Shown: positions 1 through 7,580 of the stretch, piece after piece | Numbering within the stretch: position 1 is the stretch's first letter | Layout of the letters: each line of letters starts with the position of its first letter | Virus record (IMG/VR): IMGVR_UViG_3300032516_000212 | Location: 1-22,886 of that record | Strand: one strand, 5' to 3' | Length of the DNA stretch: 22,886 bases | DNA from: a virus | Notes under the pieces: generated by a model | Seen by the model: the letters and a program-made list of their open reading frames with translations, nothing else | The model's database searches: none | What the model was told of the DNA's origin: nothing | Translations under genes and position numbers: made by a program

Positions 1-108
1 AGTCCCTGCGGCGCACTGGGAGAGGACTGTTTTGTCTCCGTTCACCTAGACCTGAAGCCCGAGAATGAGCCCGGCATGACCCCCGAGTGTTGGCGGAGGA
101 CGAAGTGA
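1..108 (+). CDS. C-terminal end of an upstream gene, possibly large terminase (partial)
   Basis: The frame is open from the left edge and stops at 106-108, giving the last 35 residues of a protein. The visible tail is hydrophilic and ends in a basic patch (WRRTK). It contains no diagnostic motif. The next genes are a zinc-ribbon protein and the portal, and in many tailed phages the gene just before the portal is the large terminase that packages DNA, so that identity is inferred from position only. Its stop overlaps the next start as GTGA. It could instead be any other packaging or DNA-metabolism gene. Confidence 0.45.
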   Translation, partial: SPCGALGEDCFVSVHLDLKPENEPGMTPECWRRTK

Positions 109-353
109 AGGTCCCGAATCCGTGGAACGCCGCCAAAGCCGCTGCCCGCGCCGCCCGCGCGGTAGTGACACGCTCCCCGCTCACGGTCTCGCAGGAGATG
201 GTGGACCTTCGGACCAAGATTTGCCACGGGTGCGAGTTTTTCGACGCGCGCGTGGGGCAGTGCCAAGTCTGCACCTGCATCATCTCCTTGAAGGCCCAGC
301 TTGCAACCGAGAGATGTCCCAAGAGCAAGTGGCCATTCACTAATCAAAGCTGA
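105..353 (+). CDS. Small zinc-ribbon-like protein between terminase and portal
   Basis: An 82-residue protein with a basic, Ala/Arg-rich N-terminal helix (residues 8-23) followed by a Cys cluster: C40-x2-C43, then nine residues, C53-x2-C56, C58, and C71. Paired CxxC knuckles are typical of small zinc ribbons, so metal binding is likely, though the function is unknown. I chose GTG at 105 because it overlaps the upstream stop as GTGA and is preceded by GGAGG at 95-99 with 5-nt spacing. A GTG at 87 would lengthen it by six residues but lacks such a site. Its place just before the portal suggests a role in DNA packaging or head assembly. It might equally be a DNA- or RNA-binding regulator. Confidence 0.72.
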   Translation: MKVPNPWNAAKAAARAARAVVTRSPLTVSQEMVDLRTKICHGCEFFDARVGQCQVCTCIISLKAQLATERCPKSKWPFTNQS

Positions 354-390
354 TTGACATTCAGCAGAACCGTCAGACTTCTTTATCGAC

Positions 391-2529
391 ATGCTTCCAG
401 AGAATTCGACCGACCGAACGACCCCCAAGGGGGACCCGTATAACGGGACGGTCAACCAACCCGGCCTCAATTCCTCGCTGAAGCCCAAGCGCCGCGCCAT
501 CAAAGACGCCAAACAGGCCGAGAACATCATCACCACTCTCGAAACCGCCAGCCGCGACCGGAATATCAAGAACGCGCGCATCATGGCGAAATACAACAGC
601 GAGAAGCCATACACCACAGAGGCGCTCACTGCCGAAGGACTCTCGTGGAAGTCTAACTTCACGACCAAACCGCTTCCGATGCTCATCGACAAGGTGGCTC
701 CTCGGTTTGTGAAAGCCGTCGAGGGCGTGAAATACTACACCAACGCGGCGTTGCCCGATGAAGTGGACGGCAGCGAGGTGAAGACGGAGGCATTTCGTCG
801 AGAAATCACCAAGACTATCCGCGCGCACCCGGATTGGTCGAACTTCTGCAACGACCTCGCGCAAGAGAACGCACTTTTTGGATTCGCGGCGGTCGCGTGG
901 CAGGATGAGTTTCACTGGATGCCGAAGTTTTTTCGTCAGGACCAGTTTTTTCTTCCTTCGGGAACCAAACAGTCTCCCTCGGCGACACAGGTCACGGTTC
1001 TCCGTGAAGTTTTCCTGCTTCACGAGCTTTTCGAGTTGATTGAGGACAAGAGTGCCGCCGACGCTCGGGGTTGGGACGTAAAAGCGGTGGTTTTGGCGCT
1101 CAATGAGGCGACTCCGCTCAATCGGCGCAGCCAACAGACCGCGTGGGAGCGAATTCACGAGGACATGATTCGTGAATCGAACCTCGGGCTCTCGTTCGAG
1201 GCGGGTCCGCGCGCAGTAATCGTCTGGCATCTGCTCGCCACTGAGATTGATGGCAAAGTCTCCCACTACATTCTCCTCGACAAGACTTTCAAGGTGCTTT
1301 TCACCCACGAGGACCAGTATGACTCGATGCCGGACGCGCTCGGGCTGTTCTGCTTTCAGCAGGGTAATGGAACGGTGCATGGCAGCAAGGGAATTGGCCG
1401 GGAACTCTACGCGATGGCGGGAATTCTCGACCGCTCGCGCAACGAGGTGGTGGACCGCCTGAATCTCGCGGGAAAAATTATCATCCAGAGCGACGACAAG
1501 GCCCTTCGTCGGTTCAAGATGTCCGTGGTGGGCAATGCCATTCTCATCGGGCAGGGTTACGTGATTTCGGAAAGAAAACTCGACGCGGGCGTCGAACCGT
1601 TCTTGAAGCTCGACGAATTTCTGACATCGCTCTTGGACCAGATGGCCGGTGCGACTACTCCCAAGGTCTTCGAGGGGGAGCGGGTGACAAAAGCTCAGGT
1701 GGAGTTTTTTGCACAGCGGGAGGAAGAGACGCGCGATAGTATCATCGCTCGATTTCTTACTCAGTTCGCGCGGATGATGACCACCATCCAAAAACGGCTT
1801 TGCGATAAGGACACGGATGACGACGACGCCAAGGCCATGCAGGAGCGTTTGCTCAAGGTGATGACGCGCGAGGAACTGGACGAACTCGCCAAGCAACCCG
1901 TGGCGGAAACGGTCCGCGACTACACCGAGTTGAAGCGTCAACAGATTGTTGCCATCGCGCAGGAAGCCCGGGGCAATCCGCTCTACAATCAGAAGGAACT
2001 GGAACTTCAGAAGGTGACGGCTCAGGTGGATGAGGAATTCGCCAAGAAAATTTTGCTTCCCGACGAGGACCCGACCGTTCAGGCGGAGCAATCCCGGCTT
2101 CAGTCGATGGAGCTTCTTCTTATCGTCGGACAGAGCGCGGAGGTTCCGGTTTCCCCGCGTGATAATCACGAGGTTCATCTTCAGGTCTTGATGCCCGTGA
2201 TGGAACAGACCGCGCAACAGGCGGTCTCTGACCCGCACGCGGTTCAGACGTTGCACGCCCTGTTGGCACATGCGGAGGCGCACTATAATGCGGCGGTGCA
2301 AGGTGGAACTCCGAAGGAAGCACTGAAGCCCGTCTCGGATATTCTTACCAAACTCCGCGCGAGCATGGACAAGCTCAACGAACTGGCCCAATCGCATCAT
2401 CAGTTGAACGATGCTGCCGGAGCGCACGCAGAAGGCGCAGTTCCCGAGGGGGAAGTTGGCGCGCTGGACGTAGCCGCTGCCGGAGGCGACCCGACGACAA
2501 CCCCCACCATCCAAGCACAACCCACCTGA
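391..2529 (+). CDS. Portal protein (podovirus type)
   Basis: A 712-residue protein of the size expected for podoviral portals (roughly 500-750 residues). Portals form the dodecameric ring at one capsid vertex through which DNA is packaged and ejected. The N-terminal ~35 residues are polar. A mixed alpha/beta core follows, with a Gln/Gly-containing segment near residues 325-335 and a long helical, charged region around residues 420-540. The C-terminal region is His-rich (near residues 585-635) and ends in an Ala/Gly/Thr/Pro-rich tail, probably flexible. Gene order (upstream packaging gene, downstream scaffold and capsid) supports the call strongly. I cannot point to one diagnostic motif. ATG at 391 follows a 37-nt gap after the zinc-ribbon gene. 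No strong ribosome-binding site is visible. Confidence 0.85.
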   Translation: MLPENSTDRTTPKGDPYNGTVNQPGLNSSLKPKRRAIKDAKQAENIITTLETASRDRNIKNARIMAKYNSEKPYTTEALTAEGLSWKSNFTTKPLPMLIDKVAPRFVKAVEGVKYYTNAALPDEVDGSEVKTEAFRREITKTIRAHPDWSNFCNDLAQENALFGFAAVAWQDEFHWMPKFFRQDQFFLPSGTKQSPSATQVTVLREVFLLHELFELIEDKSAADARGWDVKAVVLALNEATPLNRRSQQTAWERIHEDMIRESNLGLSFEAGPRAVIVWHLLATEIDGKVSHYILLDKTFKVLFTHEDQYDSMPDALGLFCFQQGNGTVHGSKGIGRELYAMAGILDRSRNEVVDRLNLAGKIIIQSDDKALRRFKMSVVGNAILIGQGYVISERKLDAGVEPFLKLDEFLTSLLDQMAGATTPKVFEGERVTKAQVEFFAQREEETRDSIIARFLTQFARMMTTIQKRLCDKDTDDDDAKAMQERLLKVMTREELDELAKQPVAETVRDYTELKRQQIVAIAQEARGNPLYNQKELELQKVTAQVDEEFAKKILLPDEDPTVQAEQSRLQSMELLLIVGQSAEVPVSPRDNHEVHLQVLMPVMEQTAQQAVSDPHAVQTLHALLAHAEAHYNAAVQGGTPKEALKPVSDILTKLRASMDKLNELAQSHHQLNDAAGAHAEGAVPEGEVGALDVAAAGGDPTTTPTIQAQPT

Positions 2530-2530
2530 C

Positions 2531-2851
2531 ATGTTTATCCCTACGAACAGGGAGCCCCCCGAATGGACTTCGGACGACGCTCTCACCCTCAAAGGATTTC
2601 TCGAATCCTCCACCGGCATCAAGCTCTCCCAGACGCTCGCATTTCTCGCGCCCAGTCTGCTTGACGGCGAGCACAAGAACAAGACTCTCGTGGCCAGCGG
2701 CGTTGTGAAGGGATACACAGAAGCCGTGGAAACAATTTTCTCGCTGCAAAACAGCCGACCGAAAGAAACAGAACCCAAGTCCGAAAACTACCCGTCGTTG
2801 GATGACGACTCGAAGTGGTCGAACCCCTCCGAAACCGAAAACCCTGCCTAA
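2531..2851 (+). CDS. Small helical head-region protein of unknown function
   Basis: A 106-residue protein starting one base after the portal stop (TGA-C-ATG). Residues ~13-70 look like a compact helical domain with a pattern resembling a W-x-x-x-D-A-x-x-L-x-x-F-L start and an L-L-D-G-x-H-K-N-K-x-L-V centre. The C-terminal third is polar, Glu/Ser/Pro-rich and likely disordered. Small helical proteins between portal and scaffold occur in many short-tailed phages, but I do not recognise a named family. It is in the same apparent operon as the portal and scaffold, so a head-assembly role is the best guess. Confidence 0.72.
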   Translation: MFIPTNREPPEWTSDDALTLKGFLESSTGIKLSQTLAFLAPSLLDGEHKNKTLVASGVVKGYTEAVETIFSLQNSRPKETEPKSENYPSLDDDSKWSNPSETENPA

Positions 2852-2854
2852 CCT

Positions 2855-4120
2855 ATGGCTACCGAAAACACCGACATCTCCGATATTCCCGGGCTGGACA
2901 CTCTGCCCAAAACTGACCCCGAAACCGCGTCTGAACTCGACAAGTTGCTCCTCGAAGCGACCGACGGAAAGGGGGAAGACGCCGGAACGGATGCTCCCCC
3001 GGCGGACGATGAGCCCAAGCCCGAAGACAAGAAGGACGAGCCCAAGCCCGAAGACAAAAAGGACGAGCCCAAGCCGGAAGACAAGAAGACAGACCCGGCC
3101 CCGGAACCTGATGAACTCGACAAGGTCGAACTCCCCACGAATGTCAAGCCGAAAACGGGCGAGGCTTTTTCTGAGGTGAAGCGGGTTGCCCGGGAGAAAA
3201 TTTCCTTGCTGGCGACCAAAACCAAGGAACTCGAATCCAAGGTTGCCGAACTTGAATCCAAGACCAAGGATGGGGGGATTACCCCGGAGTTGAAATCCGA
3301 GATTGAGGAATTGCGAAGTTTCCGCTCCAAGATGGACGTGGAGGCGGACCCGGCGTTCAAGAGCTTTGACGCACGGGCCGCTGAGGTCTCGGAATCCATC
3401 TACGCCAAGCTGCTCTCGGGCGGTGCAACCGCTCCGGTAATTGAAAAAATCAAGTCACTCGGCGGGGTCAACGAGGTGAACTGGGAACCGATTCTCAAGA
3501 ATCTTCCTGACCAGTTTCGTCGCTCAATCGAGGCGAAGTTGGTGGAAGTCGAGGACATTGGCGAGCGCAAAGCCAAAGCTATCGCGGAGGCAAAAGCGAA
3601 CGCAGACAAGTATCTGTCCGAACGCCAGCAACAGACCGTCAAGCAGAAGGAAGTCTCCACGCAGAAGGCGCTCGCCTACGGTGAGAAGCTGCTCTCCGAG
3701 ACGGAGTGGATGAAGCCCAAGCAGATTCCCTCGGGTGCAACCCCGGAACAGAAGGCGTCCATTGAGGACTACAACAAGTTTTTGAAGGACGCCTCGGTCG
3801 CGGTCTCGGAAGCGGCCAAGGACGACTCGCCGGAAATGCGTGCGGCCCTTGGTCTCGGAGTCGCCGAATTGATGAAGGTCCGCCGCGATTTCGCGGAGCA
3901 CAAGGCGTCGTCGGAAGCGCAAATCAAAACGCTCGAAACGAATCTCAAGGAAGCGCAGACCCTTCTGGAAAAAATCAAGAAGGGCTCCACGCAGCGGTTA
4001 CGAAACACTCCGGCCAACGACGACCCGCTGCCCGGAAAAGGCTCGAAGTTTACAGAGTCGGGGTCCGATGCGATTGACCGCATGGCGCGCGAGGCGGCAG
4101 AGGGCGGCGTTCCGGCTTGA
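2855..4120 (+). CDS. Probable capsid scaffolding protein
   Basis: A 421-residue, highly charged protein with no membrane segments. An acidic N-terminal region (to about residue 50) is followed by three tandem nine-residue repeats of the type DEPKPEDKK (residues 52-78). The rest is predominantly long charged helix with heptad-like patterns, for example residues ~105-150 and 350-375, consistent with coiled coil. A basic, Gly-containing tail ends the protein. Scaffolds are typically elongated helical proteins encoded between portal and major capsid protein, and this fits in size, composition and place, although two glycosyltransferase genes separate it from the capsid. The call rests on position and composition, since scaffold families diverge too fast for a motif. 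Its stop overlaps the next start as TGATG. Confidence 0.72.
   Translation: MATENTDISDIPGLDTLPKTDPETASELDKLLLEATDGKGEDAGTDAPPADDEPKPEDKKDEPKPEDKKDEPKPEDKKTDPAPEPDELDKVELPTNVKPKTGEAFSEVKRVAREKISLLATKTKELESKVAELESKTKDGGITPELKSEIEELRSFRSKMDVEADPAFKSFDARAAEVSESIYAKLLSGGATAPVIEKIKSLGGVNEVNWEPILKNLPDQFRRSIEAKLVEVEDIGERKAKAIAEAKANADKYLSERQQQTVKQKEVSTQKALAYGEKLLSETEWMKPKQIPSGATPEQKASIEDYNKFLKDASVAVSEAAKDDSPEMRAALGLGVAELMKVRRDFAEHKASSEAQIKTLETNLKEAQTLLEKIKKGSTQRLRNTPANDDPLPGKGSKFTESGSDAIDRMAREAAEGGVPA
3008..3088 (+). repeat. Three tandem 27-bp repeats inside the scaffold gene
   Basis: Three head-to-tail 27-bp units at 3008-3034, 3035-3061 and 3062-3088 encode DEPKPEDKK three times. They differ at only a few, mostly third-codon, positions. 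This is a low-complexity charged linker that probably grew by local duplication. Copy number could vary between related phages. Confidence 0.9.
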
Positions 4121-5145
4121 TGTCCTACCTCACTGAGTTGGTTCTATCGAAGGTCCGCAGTTTCCCCACACAGGCGGAAGCTGCGGCCTTCTTTGAAGTA
4201 TCAGAGGCCCTCATCGCCCAGTGGGAGAAGGGAAGCAAGGCGGTATCTCTATCGGCAGTCGAGAGGGTCTTTGACCCGGGCGCGATGCCCGGAATGGAGA
4301 AGATTCAGGAAGCCCGGTGGGAGGGCAAGCAGGTTTGCCTAATGATGCCAAGCTACAAGACTTCTAATCCCCGCACGACATTCGCGCTGATGAGTATGCT
4401 CGACCGCGCGAAGATGGCTGTGATGCTTGATTTCGGGGACGCCTTCATCGCGCACTCCCGGAACAAACTCGCGGACAACTTCCTCAAGACAAAAATTGAA
4501 TGGGCCTTCACCGTCGATGACGACATGATTGTGCCTTTTGGAAATGCTGAACTTTTCAACCTTTTTACTCGCTTTAATTTCTCTGCCGCTTCCGCCGGAC
4601 TTCATACCATCAATCGACTTTTGTCGCATGGCAAAACTTTGGTTGGTGGGCTATATTTTGGCCGTTGGGCACATGGCAAGGCGGTTTATGCCGAGGGCGC
4701 AGATGACAAGGTGGAGGAAGCCTTCGCGCGTCGAGCCCCCCACAACATCTGCAAACCGACCAAGTGGGTCGGGACCGGATGTCTCCTGATTCACCGGACG
4801 GTGTTCCTCGACATCGAGAAAAAGTTTCCTCACCTCGCGCGGAACGCGAAGGGAGATTATGGGCACTGGTTTACCAGCAGCGAGCACGACCTGAAGGATG
4901 CCACCGAGAAGGCGCTGTTAATCTTGAATGACGACGCGTCGAGTGAAGCGGCCAGAATTTCAGAGGCGAAGAAATTGATTCTTCATGGTCGCGAACAATC
5001 GCGCTGGCACTCGGGTCTTGGGATGGGCGAGGACGTGACCTTCTGCGTCCGCGCCTCTCAGTCGGGTCATCAGCCCCATGTGGACCTCGGCATAGTCTGT
5101 GGTCATGTCGGAGACAAATGCTATGGGCCCCGTCCAACCAACTAA
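4120..5145 (+). CDS. Glycosyltransferase (GT-A type) with N-terminal helix-turn-helix
   Basis: A 341-residue protein with two parts. Residues ~10-52 resemble a helix-turn-helix of the XRE kind (a Q-A-E-A-A-x-x-F-x-V-S-E-A-x-I-x-x-W-E-K-G pattern). From about residue 70 it reads as a GT-A glycosyltransferase. It has a Rossmann-type strand start (VCLMMPSYK, 72-80), an R114-N-x-L-A segment, the metal-binding acidic triplet D133-D134-D135, G177-G-L-Y-F, and W216-V-G-T-G-x-L. A G301-M-G-E-D-V-T-F block matches the late acidic motif of family-2-like enzymes, and H329 lies near the end. Such enzymes transfer sugar from a nucleotide-sugar, with the acceptor unknown here. ATG at 4120 overlaps the scaffold stop (TGATG). 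Lying between scaffold and capsid genes, it may modify a virion protein. The helix-turn-helix may be a binding module rather than a regulator. Confidence 0.78.
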   Translation: MSYLTELVLSKVRSFPTQAEAAAFFEVSEALIAQWEKGSKAVSLSAVERVFDPGAMPGMEKIQEARWEGKQVCLMMPSYKTSNPRTTFALMSMLDRAKMAVMLDFGDAFIAHSRNKLADNFLKTKIEWAFTVDDDMIVPFGNAELFNLFTRFNFSAASAGLHTINRLLSHGKTLVGGLYFGRWAHGKAVYAEGADDKVEEAFARRAPHNICKPTKWVGTGCLLIHRTVFLDIEKKFPHLARNAKGDYGHWFTSSEHDLKDATEKALLILNDDASSEAARISEAKKLILHGREQSRWHSGLGMGEDVTFCVRASQSGHQPHVDLGIVCGHVGDKCYGPRPTN

Positions 5146-5866
5146 AATTCTTCTCGCGCTTCAGTTCTGGTCTGGCGATAAGGACCAAGCGATGCGCCTT
5201 GCCCGGCTAATTGCGGACCTCGAACCCCGCCACTCGGAATTCGTGGACTTTTTATTTGTCTCCCGGTTCGATTGCCCGCAAGACCTGAAAACTGTCGAGT
5301 ATGTTTCGACGAAGTTCAACACACACACATTTGTTAACCGGCACCGACGGGGAACCGGCTGGCCGCACGGATGCAATGACCTTTGGTTCGGAACAATGGA
5401 CCACGTCTATTCGTTTTCAGAAGCCAAGCGGTTTCCCCCCTATAAGGCGGTCCTTACTTTCGAGGCTGATGCCTGTCCATTGGTCCCCAACTGGCACCGG
5501 GAACTCTCTCGCGCATGGGACGAACAAGCAGCCCCGAAGGACGTGAAAATGTTCGGAGCCCGGGTGGAGCATCCGTTACCCCACATCAACGGCAACGCGC
5601 TATTCAGCGCCGACCTGAAATTTCTCTACTGGATTTCTCGACACATCGGGGGATGCGACCCCACAAAGGGGTGGGACTTCATCCTTGCCCGGGATTTCAA
5701 ACGCGAGGGATGGGCCGACTGTCCGCTGATGAAAAGTCACTGGCAGAAAAAGACCATGCCCGACGAGGAGATTGACGGACTCCGAAACGCGGGAATCGTT
5801 TTCCTTCACGGGGTCAAAGACGACTCTGTCATCTCCCACATGCGAAAAAAGTTCGTCGGCGGTTGA
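5123..5866 (+). CDS. Probable second glycosyltransferase
   Basis: About 247 residues. The N-terminus has a beta-strand start (K8-I-L-L-A-L-Q) followed by helices. A central E114-A-D116 in a hydrophobic-strand context (A-V-L-T-F-E-A-D-A) looks like the metal-binding acidic motif of GT-A enzymes. Downstream are H154-I-N-G-N and a G-W-D-F segment. I read it as a GT-A-type glycosyltransferase, less securely than its upstream neighbour. It overlaps that gene by 23 nt, so the two are probably translated together. I prefer ATG 5123 because GGAG lies at 5110-5113. An upstream ATG at 5105 would add six residues without a clear ribosome-binding site. It could be a sugar-processing protein of another fold, and the acceptor is unknown. 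Confidence 0.6.
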   Translation: MGPVQPTKILLALQFWSGDKDQAMRLARLIADLEPRHSEFVDFLFVSRFDCPQDLKTVEYVSTKFNTHTFVNRHRRGTGWPHGCNDLWFGTMDHVYSFSEAKRFPPYKAVLTFEADACPLVPNWHRELSRAWDEQAAPKDVKMFGARVEHPLPHINGNALFSADLKFLYWISRHIGGCDPTKGWDFILARDFKREGWADCPLMKSHWQKKTMPDEEIDGLRNAGIVFLHGVKDDSVISHMRKKFVGG

Positions 5867-5943
5867 CATTTCGCCCGAGACAGACATTTGTTGGTTGGAA
5901 CTAAAATTTCTCCCTCCCCGTTCCGGGTAGGACTTGGGCCTTA

Positions 5944-5968
5944 TTGCTTCGGATGGCCCGCGAAGCAA
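5944..5968 (+). other. Perfect 8-bp hairpin in the capsid leader
   Basis: Arms TTGCTTCG (5944-5951) and CGAAGCAA (5961-5968) are exact reverse complements around a 9-nt loop. No U-tract follows, so it is not an intrinsic terminator. A second small hairpin (CGCAA/TTGCG, 5976-5980 with 5985-5989) lies just downstream. Possible roles are mRNA 5' stabilisation or an RNA processing site. Confidence 0.6.
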
Positions 5969-6010
5969 GGTCAGTCGCAACCATTTGCGGCAAAAGTCTT
6001 TAACCCGGAT

Positions 6011-6027
6011 TCTGTCAAATTGACAGA
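6011..6027 (+). promoter_or_regulatory. Perfect palindrome upstream of the capsid gene (operator-like)
   Basis: TCTGTCAA and TTGACAGA face each other around a single A, giving 8-bp arms with a one-base centre. The form suits a dimeric protein-binding site better than an RNA hairpin. It contains TTGACA, a perfect -35 hexamer, but the start codon is only 26 nt downstream, too close for a normal promoter. The outer arms TCTGTCA/TGACAGA recur in the hairpin at 12550-12576. Confidence 0.55.
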
Positions 6028-6036
6028 CTCCTCTCG

Positions 6037-6042
6037 AAAGGA
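6037..6042 (+). promoter_or_regulatory. Ribosome-binding site of the capsid gene
   Basis: AAAGGA lies 9 nt upstream of the ATG at 6052 and fixes the capsid start. Confidence 0.7.
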
Positions 6043-6051
6043 AATCAGCTT

Positions 6052-7320
6052 ATGGCTGGTCAGTGTCTTACTCCCGCGACCCTTAGCGACATCGCTCGCA
6101 AGGATACCTCGCGTCTCACCGGCACGATTGCGAAAGCTCTCGCTGCCAACTCGGTATTCATCAATCTCATCGGCGGCGGGGTGTTCCCGTCTGGCGTTTC
6201 GGACGAAATCCGAACGTCCGTCCAGATGCAAGCGGCTCCCGGCGATTCTACCGCCCTGCCCACCTTCGTCTGCGATACCGAACTCTGCGGCACCGTCGGT
6301 CTTCAGGACCTCACGGATGCGGTGGACTTCACTGCTCGTCTCGAATCGAAGCGCGGCTTCGGTCCTCGGGTCTGCGTGAAGAAAGGCTACGCGGCCTTCA
6401 AATCCAGTTACCTCGCGGCTGAGGACGCGATGAAGAAACTCGTGACCCAGTATGTGAACTCGGACATCCGCGCGCAGCTTTACCTGCGTTCGGCCTCGAA
6501 GTTCAATGCGACCAAGGGCTACGACTTCAACTCCCTGTTCACGGGCGGTAACGAAACCGACGTGGGCGTGAAGTTCACCCCGCTGAACCCGACGGGCCCC
6601 GTCTCGTTCAAGGCGGTTCACGCGATTGCGCGTTACATGAAGGAAGCCCTGTTCGCTGAAACTTTCGGCGAGGGTTCCAAAGGCATGTTCCGCTTCATCG
6701 GCAGTGCCGACATCGTTGAGTCTTTCCGCGCCGAAACCGGCGTCAAGGAAGTGCTCATCGCGCTCACCTCGGGTTCGTTTCGCCTCGGCGAAGTGGCTCT
6801 GACGGGCTACAGCTTCGAGGAGAGCCCGGCTTACCGTGGCATCAGCTTCGCGGTTGACCAGCGCCCGCTCCGCGCGAGCGCCATCTCTGGCTCCGGCGTT
6901 CCGACGCTCGTGGACCCAGTCGTCATCGTGTCCAACGCGACCAAGAACACCGCTTACGCCAAGGTCAATCCGGCGTGGCTCACCGCTCCCTACGAGATTG
7001 CTTTTCTCGTGGCGGACAACTCCTTCAACCGTCTCGTCCCCGAGCGGTATGTTGGCGAAGGTTCCTTCAAGTTCTCTCCCCAGCTTCACATGGGCGAGTT
7101 GGACTGGCACTACATTCAGGACAACGACTGTAACGTCTTCGGCGACTTCGGTTGGCACAAGTATCAGATTACTCGCGCCTACCAGCCGGTCCGTCCGCAG
7201 CACGTCTGTCCCATCATCTACAAACGCTGCCAAGCCGACATCGGCCTCGGCGATTGCGATGTGGTGAATCCGACCGCCTACACTGGCGGCGACCAGTTCG
7301 CGACTGTCGGCGTCTGCTAA
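6052..7320 (+). CDS. Major capsid protein (probable)
   Basis: A 422-residue protein of the usual size for HK97-fold capsid proteins. It follows the scaffold/glycosyltransferase block, has its own structured leader and ribosome-binding site, and ends at a strong terminator, as expected for the most abundant late product. The sequence alternates strand and helix without membrane segments. A glycine-rich part near residues 160-165 could be the flexible loop. It contains about nine cysteines, clustered near residues 70-80 and again in the last ~60 residues, which is unusual for an intracellularly assembled shell. Disulfides or metal sites could stabilise the particle. I recognise no family signature, so the call rests on position, size and expression signals. 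An alternative would be another abundant head protein. Confidence 0.78.
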   Translation: MAGQCLTPATLSDIARKDTSRLTGTIAKALAANSVFINLIGGGVFPSGVSDEIRTSVQMQAAPGDSTALPTFVCDTELCGTVGLQDLTDAVDFTARLESKRGFGPRVCVKKGYAAFKSSYLAAEDAMKKLVTQYVNSDIRAQLYLRSASKFNATKGYDFNSLFTGGNETDVGVKFTPLNPTGPVSFKAVHAIARYMKEALFAETFGEGSKGMFRFIGSADIVESFRAETGVKEVLIALTSGSFRLGEVALTGYSFEESPAYRGISFAVDQRPLRASAISGSGVPTLVDPVVIVSNATKNTAYAKVNPAWLTAPYEIAFLVADNSFNRLVPERYVGEGSFKFSPQLHMGELDWHYIQDNDCNVFGDFGWHKYQITRAYQPVRPQHVCPIIYKRCQADIGLGDCDVVNPTAYTGGDQFATVGVC

Positions 7321-7341
7321 TCCCAGCGTCGGTTCGTAGGG

Positions 7342-7379
7342 AAATGGCTCCCGGGAAGGACTCCCGGGGGCCATTTTTT
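7342..7379 (+). terminator. Strong intrinsic terminator after the capsid gene
   Basis: A 14-bp stem pairs AAATGGCTCCCGGG (7342-7355) with 7363-7376, interrupted only by one G-U wobble, around a 7-nt loop. A T-run reaching 7379 follows. This is a textbook rho-independent terminator. It ends just eight bases before the next start codon, so downstream structural genes are probably expressed by partial read-through at lower levels than the capsid protein. Confidence 0.92.
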
Positions 7380-7387
7380 CCAAAGAT

Positions 7388-7579
7388 ATGCCATACGACA
7401 CTACCGACCCCAAACGCGGGGACTCTTACAACACTCTGTTGTTTAAGCTCTGCCAGTATTACCACGGCTTCTGTCCGGCATCGGACTCGCAGCCTCTATG
7501 GATGGATTCCGACGAGGTCCTTCTCGCCAAAATCCTTCGCGCGGTCAATGTGTGCGGACCCTTCGCCGGAGGCAACTGA
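7388..7579 (+). CDS. Small repeat protein with two GDS-x-x-x-LL-x-K units
   Basis: A 63-residue protein with two degenerate copies of a ~20-residue unit. Residues 10-29 read R-G-D-S-Y-N-T-L-L-F-K-L-C. Residues 38-56 read W-M-D-S-D-E-V-L-L-A-K-I-L. Each unit ends in a Cys (C29, C56). The unit recurs three times in the next gene, so the pair are tandem paralogues. ATG at 7388 lies 8 nt after the terminator T-run, with no good ribosome-binding site. I recognise no named family. The units look like short amphipathic helices after a turn, and similar short motifs occur in virion-associated accessory proteins, so a structural or fibre-linked role is a guess. Confidence 0.7.
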   Translation: MPYDTTDPKRGDSYNTLLFKLCQYYHGFCPASDSQPLWMDSDEVLLAKILRAVNVCGPFAGGN

Positions 7580-7580
7580 G

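Larger units (their letters stand above)
5867..6051 (+). promoter_or_regulatory. 185-bp non-coding leader before the capsid gene
   Basis: This is the longest gap between genes in the window. No convincing protein is encoded here. It holds a TTGACA at 5863-5868 overlapping the preceding gene's end, an AT-rich TAAAAT at 5902-5907 at the wrong distance to pair with it, two hairpins (5944-5968 and 5976-5989), a perfect palindrome (6011-6027) and the capsid ribosome-binding site. A promoter for high capsid expression would make sense here, but I cannot place a standard -35/-10 pair. The secondary structures suggest a stabilised or regulated leader RNA. Confidence 0.5.

Noticed and set aside
354-390. 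TTGACA at 354-359 as a promoter for the portal gene
   Set aside because: No good -10 lies at 16-18 bp spacing, and the hexamer arises partly from the stop codon context. Similar TTGACAT strings follow other stops (5863, 15991).
373-2778. An 801-codon open frame on the minus strand opposite the portal
   Set aside because: It covers the portal and the next gene in antisense, encodes an Arg/Leu/His-rich sequence without domains, and lacks its own start signals. GC-rich codon use of the true gene leaves few antisense stops.
5971-7413. A 480-codon open frame on the minus strand opposite the capsid gene
   Set aside because: Same reason: antisense shadow of a GC-rich gene. It also runs across the terminator and leader, which would not suit a real gene.
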